Under the pieces are notes generated by a model that was not told where the DNA came from, ran no database searches, and saw nothing but the letters and a program-made list of their open reading frames with translations. Positions 58,325-64,000 of a stretch of DNA of 64,000 bases are shown in pieces; position 1 is the first letter of the stretch; the number at the start of each line of letters is the position of its first letter. Source of the DNA: Thermomonospora echinospora (GTDB lineage: Bacteria; Actinomycetota; Actinomycetes; Streptosporangiales; Streptosporangiaceae); contig NZ_FNVO01000019.1 of the NCBI RefSeq assembly GCF_900108175.1, forward strand, positions 1 to 64,000, read 5' to 3'. Position numbers and translations under genes: made by a program.

Positions 58325-59248
58325 TCACCTCACCCTCGGGTCGACGACGGAGTGGATGACATCGACGAGCAGGTTCAAGAGAACGAAGACGACGGCGCCG
58401 AACACCACGATGGCCTGGACCAGCGGAAAGTCGCGGAACTGGATCGCCTGGAGGGCGAGCTGCCCCAGGCCCGGCCACGAGTAGACGTACTCGACCGCAA
58501 CGGCGCCGGACAGCAGGATCCCGGTCTGCAGGACGACGATGGTCAGCACCGGCATCAGGGCATTCTTGAAGGCGTGCCTCCACACGACGCGCGTCCGGCT
58601 GATCCCGCGTGCGCGGGCGGAGTCGATGAACGGCTCGGCGAGTGCCTCGCTCATGGACGCCCGCGTCAGCCGCGCGATGTGCGCCATCGGATACAGCGAC
58701 ATCGTCAGGCTCGGCAGGATGAGGTGGCGTGGGGTTCCGGACTGGCCGGCCGGAAGCCACCCCAGTTTCACGGCGAAGAGGACGACGAGCATCATGCCGA
58801 GCCAGAAGACCGGAATGGACTGGCCGAGCAGGGCGACCGTGGACGCCGCCCGGTCCCACCAGGTGCCCTCGCGGGTCGCCGCGAGGACGCCCAGCGGGAC
58901 ACCGATGATGATCGCGATGGCCATGCCGGCCGCGACCAGTTGGAGGGTGTAGGGCACCCGGTCGAAGATCAACGTGGTGTTGGCCTGGTAGAACTGCAGC
59001 GATTCGCCCAGATTCCCGGTGAAGACGCCCGTGATGTAGTCGAAGTACTGCGTGAGCAGCGGCCGGTCGAGTCCGAGCTGCTGCCGGAGCGCCTCGCGCT
59101 GTTCGGGCGGGGCCGTGGGGCCGAGGATGTTCGCCGTCGGGTCTCCCGAGAGCCTGCCGAGCGCGAACGCCATCGTGAGGGCGATGAACAGCGACGCGAA
59201 GAGGGCCCCGACGCGGGCGGCGACGCGCCGAAGACGGGCGGCCTTCAT
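58325..59248 (-). CDS. ABC importer permease, DppB/OppB type
   Basis: 307 residues from ATG at 59248, which has GGAGGG 7 bases before it and overlaps the ATPase stop by 4 bp; ATG at 59263 is less likely. QLGLDRPLLTQYFDYITGVF and GNLGESL are the OppB signature, and RARGISRTRVVWRHAFKNAL the EAA loop. Six membrane segments. Together with 57415 it makes the translocation pore. Confidence 0.9.
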   Translation of the reverse strand: MKAARLRRVAARVGALFASLFIALTMAFALGRLSGDPTANILGPTAPPEQREALRQQLGLDRPLLTQYFDYITGVFTGNLGESLQFYQANTTLIFDRVPYTLQLVAAGMAIAIIIGVPLGVLAATREGTWWDRAASTVALLGQSIPVFWLGMMLVVLFAVKLGWLPAGQSGTPRHLILPSLTMSLYPMAHIARLTRASMSEALAEPFIDSARARGISRTRVVWRHAFKNALMPVLTIVVLQTGILLSGAVAVEYVYSWPGLGQLALQAIQFRDFPLVQAIVVFGAVVFVLLNLLVDVIHSVVDPRVR

Positions 59249-60087
59249 CGGCGGGCCCTCCATCGCCCTCCGGGCATCGCGGCGAGAAGCTCGCGCGTGT
59301 AGTCATCGGCGGGGCTCGTGAAAACGGTCTCGCAGGGACCGGACTCCACGACCCGTCCGTGCCGCATGACATGGGCCGTGTCGCAGACGGCCCGGACGAC
59401 CGCGAGGTCGTGACTGATCATGAGCATGGCGGCTCCTGTGCTCTCCCGTACTTCTCGAAGGAGTTCCAGCACGTCGGCTTGGACGGAGACGTCGAGTCCC
59501 GACGTGGGTTCGTCGGCGACGATGAGCCGGGGACGCATGAGCAGGGCGCGCGCGATACAGACCCGTTGCGCCTGGCCACCGCTGAGCTGGTGCGGGTACC
59601 GGTCGAGCAGGTCCGGGGAGAGCCGGACGCGTTCGAGGAGCCCGGCATCGTCGATCCATGCGGTGCGCTCCCGCTGCAGCCCGCGCAACTCCCGGAGTCC
59701 TGAACGGACGGATTGTCGCGAGTCCAGCGACCCATGCGGATCCTGGAACACGATTTGGACTTCCCGACGCAGTTCCCGGAGCCTGCGCCGACCGATCGCG
59801 TCCAGCGAGTGCCCCAGGAGTTCGATCTCGCCGCCGCTGCGGGGCCCCAGCCCCGTGGCAGCCATCGCAAGGGTGGTCTTACCGGAGCCGGACTCACCGA
59901 CGACGGCGGCGCTCTCTCCCGCACCGATGCGCAGACAGACACCGTCGACGGCCCGGAAGACCTCGCCCGTAGTGCGGTTCCGATGCTCGACCACGAGCCC
60001 GTCGACGGCGAGGACCGGTACGTCCTCGGGGATGCCGGGTCCCCGGCCGGCACCGGCCGGGGACCCCCTTTTCAGCATCTCGGCCAT
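59245..60087 (-). CDS. ABC importer ATPase, DppF/OppF type
   Basis: 280 residues. Walker A GESGSGKTT (64-72), Q-loop VFQDPHGSLD, signature LSGGQAQR (168-175), Walker B LIVADE followed by PTSGLD. The second ATPase of the heterodimer with 56627. 2 bp after the binding-protein stop. Confidence 0.92.
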   Translation of the reverse strand: MAEMLKRGSPAGAGRGPGIPEDVPVLAVDGLVVEHRNRTTGEVFRAVDGVCLRIGAGESAAVVGESGSGKTTLAMAATGLGPRSGGEIELLGHSLDAIGRRRLRELRREVQIVFQDPHGSLDSRQSVRSGLRELRGLQRERTAWIDDAGLLERVRLSPDLLDRYPHQLSGGQAQRVCIARALLMRPRLIVADEPTSGLDVSVQADVLELLREVRESTGAAMLMISHDLAVVRAVCDTAHVMRHGRVVESGPCETVFTSPADDYTRELLAAMPGGRWRARR

Positions 60088-60089
60088 CG

Positions 60090-61604
60090 TCAGCGCGTCG
60101 CGTTCGTGAAGTCGACGCTGTTCAGCGGCCCGTAGACGACACCGTCGACTCCGGAACCGAGCCCATAGCTGTAGATCTGCTTGTACAGCGGGATGTAGCA
60201 GTGCTTCTGCACGACCCCGATGGTGTTGAGCTCGTCGTAAATGCCCTGCGCCGCTTCGGTGCCCTTCTGCTCCAGCGCCTTGGCCACCAGCTTGTCGATC
60301 TCCGGGTCCGGGCAGTTGCCGGTGATCGAGACCGACTTCATGAAACCGCTGGCGAAGAAGTCGGGCACGGCCACGTTCGGAACCGCGCCGAAGATGAACA
60401 AGCCGTTGAGCTGGCGGCCGGCCACCTGCTTGACCAGTGTTCCGTAGTCGAGGGGCTGGTACTTCACCTTGAACCCCGCCTGCTCGAGGCTCGCGCCGAC
60501 GGCCTCGGCGACCTCCTTCATGTTGGTGTACTGGGCGGGAGGGTAGGTGACGTTGATCGCCGGGGCCGACGAGCCGACGAGCTGCTTTGCCTGGTCAAGG
60601 TCGGCGGTGACCTTGGCCGTGGGCTGAGTCCCGGGCTTGACGTTGAGCAGGCCGCTGTCAGCGACGGCCTTGCCGCCGAAGATGCCCTGAACGATCTCGT
60701 CGCGGTTGATGGCCAGAGCGGCGGCCTCCCGCAGCTTGGCGTTGTCGAAGGGCGGCTTGGTCGTTTCGAGGAATCCGGTGATCTTCATGGCGGACTCGGT
60801 GCTGACGACCTTGAACCCGGCCTTCTTCGCCTGGTCCGCCTGGGCCGGTGGCAGGTCGAAGGAGACGTCGACGCTCTTGCTCTGCAGGAGTGCGAGACGC
60901 TGGGAGGCCTCGGTCGCCCAGGTGAAGGTCACCCCGGTGTTGGCCGGCTTCTCGCCCCAGTAGTCCGGGTTCGCCTTGACCGAGATCTCCCGGCCGGGCT
61001 TCGAACCGGCGAACAGGTACGGTCCGGTGCCGACGGGGGCGGCGGAGAAGCCCTCGGGCCCCTTCTCCTTGTAGTACTTCGGCGGGACCAGGTACACGTT
61101 GGTGAGCAGGTTCGGAATGTTGTACTGCGGACGCTTGGTCGTCACCACGACGGTCGTGTCGTCCGGGGCCTCGACCGAGGTGACGTTCGCGAAGTAGGTC
61201 TTCAGAATCGAAGTGTCGGCGTCGCGCGTGAGCAGCAGCGTGTCGACGACCGCGGAGGCGTCCGCCGCCTCACCGTTGCTGAACTTGATGCCCGAGCGCA
61301 TCGTGAACGTCCACTTGGTCGGGGACGTCCGGGTCCAGTCGGTGATGATCCCGGTGCGCTCGGGCTCCAGGTTCGAGTCGGTGTTGATGAGCGGCTCGAC
61401 CACGGTGGCCCAGACGACCTGCGCCGAGCGCGCGCCGGCGATCGGGTCCAGAGTGGCCGGCTGAGCATTGAGAAGCGCTCGGATGTCGGAAGTGTCCGAC
61501 GAGCCGGCGCTCGAATCCCCTCCGCAACCGGCGACGCCCACCGCCATCACCGCCGCGGCCGCCACACCCGCCAGTCTCCGAAGAGTCAAGCCATTCTTGA
61601 TCAT
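60090..61604 (-). CDS. ABC transporter substrate-binding lipoprotein, family 5 (Dpp/Opp type)
   Basis: 504 residues. Signal peptide with lipobox VAGC and Cys27. The cluster 5 binding fold is seen in PATLDPIAGARSAQVVWATV, PTKWTFTMRSGIKFSNGEA and AALAINRDEIVQGIFGGKAV. Family 5 proteins bind peptides, nickel, sugars or other compounds; within a beta-oxidation operon the ligand may be an acid or conjugate rather than a peptide. First gene of the 12-kb operon; its promoter has a -35/-10 pair around the cluster 2 operator. Confidence 0.9.
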   Translation of the reverse strand: MIKNGLTLRRLAGVAAAAVMAVGVAGCGGDSSAGSSDTSDIRALLNAQPATLDPIAGARSAQVVWATVVEPLINTDSNLEPERTGIITDWTRTSPTKWTFTMRSGIKFSNGEAADASAVVDTLLLTRDADTSILKTYFANVTSVEAPDDTTVVVTTKRPQYNIPNLLTNVYLVPPKYYKEKGPEGFSAAPVGTGPYLFAGSKPGREISVKANPDYWGEKPANTGVTFTWATEASQRLALLQSKSVDVSFDLPPAQADQAKKAGFKVVSTESAMKITGFLETTKPPFDNAKLREAAALAINRDEIVQGIFGGKAVADSGLLNVKPGTQPTAKVTADLDQAKQLVGSSAPAINVTYPPAQYTNMKEVAEAVGASLEQAGFKVKYQPLDYGTLVKQVAGRQLNGLFIFGAVPNVAVPDFFASGFMKSVSITGNCPDPEIDKLVAKALEQKGTEAAQGIYDELNTIGVVQKHCYIPLYKQIYSYGLGSGVDGVVYGPLNSVDFTNATR

Positions 61605-61692
61605 TTGGATCCTCCACAGCGTCAGACTGTCCGCAGCGTCGGGCTGACAGCACTCGTGCGTCGCTCAGACCCAAGCCCGTGACGCTCGCCAC

Positions 61693-61721
61693 AAAGTACC
61701 GACCAGCCGGTATCAAGTCAA
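61693..61721 (-). promoter_or_regulatory. Promoter of the 12-kb operon with operator site 3 in its spacer
   Basis: On the minus strand TTGACT (61721-61716) and TACTTT (61698-61693) make a -35/-10 pair with a 17-bp spacer. The spacer holds the palindrome TACCGACCAGCCGGTAT (61697-61713), which matches the other cluster 2 sites. A bound repressor would directly block polymerase. Confidence 0.7.
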
Positions 61722-61784
61722 TGGCTCCACCAGGGGCATGCCGGATGCACCCGTCCAGGGCTCCAAGGTCAAGGCGTTACTTCA

Positions 61785-61804
61785 TACCGACCGGCATGTA
61801 TGAT
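61785..61804 (+). promoter_or_regulatory. Operator site 4 and -10 of the crotonase operon (leaderless)
   Basis: TACCGACCGGCATGTAT (61785-61801) matches site 3 at 14 of 17 positions and is a longer CATAC..GTATG palindrome. TATGAT at 61799-61804 is a good -10; transcription would begin at the ATG at 61811, so the mRNA is probably leaderless. No Shine-Dalgarno sequence precedes that ATG. Confidence 0.6.
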
Positions 61805-61810
61805 TGATTC

Positions 61811-62548
61811 ATGTCGATCACAGTGACGGATGAGCACGGGGGGCGGGTCGCCAGGGTGACCTTCGACAACTCCGCGCGGGGGAACAGCTTCGACCTCCCC
61901 CTGTTGCGGGAGTTGACCGAAGCCCTGGAGACCGCAGCCGCGGGCCCATCCCGCGTCCTGATCCGCCTGGACATGGCCGGGAGGCACTTCTGCGGCGGTT
62001 GGGACACCTCCTCGTTCGAAGACCTGGCGAACGAGTCCGCAGAGACCGTGGCGAACCGTCTCCGCACCGGCGACGAACTACTCGACCGGATCAGACGCCT
62101 GCCCACCCCGGTGGTGGCGGCCGTCCGCGGCCAGGTCATCGGCTTCGGCGTCGGCCTGCTGAGCGCCCTGCATCTTCCCGTGGCGGACGCAGCGACCCGC
62201 GTCTCCCTGCCCGAGGCGCGGTTCGGGCTCGCTCCGGCCGGCGTGGGCCACGTGGTGACCCAGGCGTTGCCACGCGCGCAGGCCTACGCACTGCTGAGCG
62301 GGCTCACGACGGCGACCGGCCGTCAGCTGTTCTCCTGGGGCCTGGTCGCCCAGGTCGTGGACACGACCGACGACCTCGACGCGGCCGTCGCCAAGATGAT
62401 CGACGGGCTTCTTGCAGTGCCGGGCGACACACTCCGCGCGGTCGTCGAGGTCGTCGAGTCGAGCCTGGAGACCGGCCTTCCCGACCATGCCTACGAAACG
62501 TCCGCGCGGACCATAGTCAGCGCCGGGCAGAAGGGAGACGCGCCGTGA
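61811..62548 (+). CDS. Crotonase-family protein
   Basis: 245 residues. GRHFCGGWDTSSFED and GQVIGFGVGLLSALHLPVAD form the oxyanion hole; the first Glu position is Gly/Leu, the second Glu is kept (LPEARFGLAPAGVGHVV). One remaining Glu is seen in some isomerases and hydrolases of the family. It likely hydrates or isomerises an enoyl-CoA for the SDR and thiolase of the facing operon. Overlaps the VOC gene by 4 bp (GTGA). Confidence 0.85.
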   Translation: MSITVTDEHGGRVARVTFDNSARGNSFDLPLLRELTEALETAAAGPSRVLIRLDMAGRHFCGGWDTSSFEDLANESAETVANRLRTGDELLDRIRRLPTPVVAAVRGQVIGFGVGLLSALHLPVADAATRVSLPEARFGLAPAGVGHVVTQALPRAQAYALLSGLTTATGRQLFSWGLVAQVVDTTDDLDAAVAKMIDGLLAVPGDTLRAVVEVVESSLETGLPDHAYETSARTIVSAGQKGDAP

Positions 62549-63363
62549 CGGATCCCACGTTCCGGCCGGGGGAAGCGGTCTGGGTCGAGTTGTGCACGCC
62601 CCGGCCCGAGAAGGCGGAGGACTTCTACCGCGCACTCCTCGGCTGGTCAGTGCGGCATGAACGACTCGGCGACTCGACGTACCGGATGTGCAGCGTCGAC
62701 GGGCGTGATGTCGCCGGGATCTCCGAGGGGGCCCTTCACGGCGGACGGCCGCGCGGCTGGCTCACCTACTTCGCCATCGACGACGTCCACGGGGCGGCGC
62801 ACAAGGCGGCCGCCCTAGGCGGCGAGCTGGTGACGGCACCGTGGTACCTGCCGGCGGCCGGGACCGGGGCGACGGTGATAGATCCTTTCGGCGCCGCCTT
62901 CGGCCTGTATCAGGGAGAGGCCCGCGCGGGCGTCCAGATGCTCAACCTCCCTGGGGCGCTCTGCTGGAACGAACTGAATACAGGCGAGCCACAGAAGTCG
63001 GTGTCGTACTACCAGTCACTGTTCCAATACGGAACCGAATCGCGCAGTGACACACCGACCGGGCAGCCCTACACGGTCCTGACACTCGGCGACGTCCCCG
63101 TGGCGGGCGTGCTGGAACTGGACAACAAGTGGCCGAATCTCGTGCCGTCGAAGTGGCTCCCCTATTTCAGTGTCACATCGCTCGACGAGGCGGTCGCCCG
63201 GACGAGCGAGCTCGGAGGCGTCCCGACCGTAGGGCCGATCGACGGCCCGAACGGCCGTCTGCACTTGGTGAAGGACCCGGGAGGGCACACGGTGTGCCTG
63301 ATCCAACTCGAAAACGGCCTGCGACCCGACTACGTCTCTTCCCCCCAGGCGGTGACCCGATGA
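62545..63363 (+). CDS. Two-domain VOC-superfamily protein
   Basis: 272 residues from GTG at 62545. Two tandem VOC modules: about 8-128 (WVELCTPRPEKAEDFYRALL, and GATVIDPFGAAFGLYQ) and about 135-262 (CWNELNTGEPQKSVSYYQSL, then LHLVKDPGGHTVCLIQ). The layout is that of the actinobacterial CFP-30B-like proteins, of unknown role. Between a crotonase and a flavin reductase it may be an enzyme or a binding protein. Confidence 0.86.
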   Translation: MTDPTFRPGEAVWVELCTPRPEKAEDFYRALLGWSVRHERLGDSTYRMCSVDGRDVAGISEGALHGGRPRGWLTYFAIDDVHGAAHKAAALGGELVTAPWYLPAAGTGATVIDPFGAAFGLYQGEARAGVQMLNLPGALCWNELNTGEPQKSVSYYQSLFQYGTESRSDTPTGQPYTVLTLGDVPVAGVLELDNKWPNLVPSKWLPYFSVTSLDEAVARTSELGGVPTVGPIDGPNGRLHLVKDPGGHTVCLIQLENGLRPDYVSSPQAVTR

Positions 63364-63875
63364 TGACAGAACCGTTGTTCGAATCCACCCAGTTCCGCCG
63401 CGTGTGCGGCCAGTTCCCCACCGGCGTGACAGCGGTGACCGCCATGACCGCCGACGGGAGGCTGGCGGCGCTGACGGTGAACTCCTTCACCTCGGTTTCA
63501 CTCGACCCCGCGAAGGTGCTGTTCTGCCTGGCGAACTCGTCATCGAGCTTCCAGACCCTGACAGAGGCGAAGCGCATCGCGATCCATATCCTGAACCAGG
63601 ACCAGGAGGACGTCGCCCGGCGGTTCGCGACGTCGGGGCTCACCGGGGCGGAGAGGCTGGACGGTGTCAGGTGGATTCCCGGCCCGGACGGAATCCCCCT
63701 ACTGCCGGGCACTCCGGCCATCCTCGCCGGACACCGCGACGAGATCATCACGAGCGGCGACCACGCGATCATCCTGGTGAGCGTGGACCACGTACACCTG
63801 AAGCCGACCGACACGCCGGCCCTGTCGTTCTACCAGGGCCGCTTCACCACACCGGTCGTCACCACGACAGAGTGA
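63360..63875 (+). CDS. Flavin reductase (HpaC-like) domain protein
   Basis: 171 residues from ATG at 63360 (ATG at 63363 also in place). FPTGVTAVTAMTADGRLAAL, TVNSFTSVSLDPAKVLFCLA and the HILNQDQEDVARRFA segment are the flavin reductase-like signature. It reduces FMN or FAD with NAD(P)H and hands it to a partner monooxygenase. None is adjacent, but four luciferase-like genes lie in 37.9-44.6 kb under the same operator. 63876-64000 contains nothing I can support. Confidence 0.9.
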   Translation: MMTEPLFESTQFRRVCGQFPTGVTAVTAMTADGRLAALTVNSFTSVSLDPAKVLFCLANSSSSFQTLTEAKRIAIHILNQDQEDVARRFATSGLTGAERLDGVRWIPGPDGIPLLPGTPAILAGHRDEIITSGDHAIILVSVDHVHLKPTDTPALSFYQGRFTTPVVTTTE

Positions 63876-64000
63876 CACCGGAACGCCCCGACTCCACCCG
63901 CCGCGTCGCCCGATCCCACTCACACCACGCACGCGCGGACCCACTGCCGGACGTATCCACACGGACGCGCCCCAGCCCCAGCGTGTGGTCCCCTTAAGGG

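Noticed and set aside
1-64000. CRISPR array, tRNA, rRNA, riboswitch
   Set aside because: No regularly spaced repeats, no cloverleaf or conserved RNA sequence was found on reading either strand. A covariance-model search would be needed to exclude weak RNA elements.

Overview
This is high-GC actinobacterial DNA, with strong G/C at third codon positions, GTG starts, ATGA/GTGA gene overlaps and F420/flavin luciferase-like oxidoreductases. The secreted propeller protein and the integrase and IS256 relics at the left suggest a Streptosporangiales or Thermomonosporaceae-like soil actinomycete. That placement is an inference; no rRNA, tRNA or housekeeping marker is present.

Layout. 1-3.75 kb is a scrapyard: the 3' end of an IS256-family transposase that cuts off a secreted beta-propeller gene, one small unknown gene, an integrase relic, an IS3 orfA relic between two copies of an IS end, and a truncated pentapeptide-repeat gene. 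3.75-36.2 kb is catabolic cluster 1: a SsuABC-type uptake system (binding protein at 6-7 kb, ATPase and permease at 21.8-23.5 kb), 2-methylacyl-CoA racemase, two luciferase-like oxidoreductases, three crotonases, six acyl-CoA dehydrogenases, an ADP-forming and an AMP-forming acyl-CoA ligase, thiolase, SDRs, MaoC hydratase, a DUF35/thiolase-like (retro-aldolase type) pair, and an alcohol plus aldehyde dehydrogenase pair. Its regulators are one IclR and four LysR proteins. 36.2-37.5 kb is a debris junction: NmrA remnant, a TetR gene with a 33-bp palindrome, and a collapsed crotonase pseudogene.

37.6-63.9 kb is catabolic cluster 2: four luciferase-like enzymes, four AMP-forming CoA ligases, an acyl-CoA dehydrogenase pair, metallo-beta-lactamase hydrolase, VOC proteins, SDR, thiolase, an HMG-CoA-synthase-like/DUF35 fusion, a complete Dpp/Opp-type ABC importer, crotonase and flavin reductase. 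Eleven minus-strand genes from 61.6 down to 49.5 kb look like one 12-kb operon.

How they fit. Both clusters read as import, CoA activation and beta-oxidation of a bulky or branched acid. In cluster 1 the racemase and ADH/ALDH point to a methyl-branched (isoprenoid- or sterol-side-chain-like) alcohol or acid. In cluster 2 the flavin reductase plus luciferase-like enzymes point to an oxygenation step. The substrates are not readable from sequence. Two families of repeated operator-like sites tie the promoters together: an IclR-like site at four promoters of cluster 1 (7.08, 15.01, 23.49, 33.63 kb) and an ACCG-n6-CGGT-type palindrome at the promoters of cluster 2 (44.58, 48.43, 61.70, 61.79 kb). 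Cluster 1 also holds two copies of a tail-to-tail LysR pair with a shared promoter motif. These, and the HMG-CoA-synthase-like/DUF35 fusion that lacks its catalytic residues, are the most notable observations.
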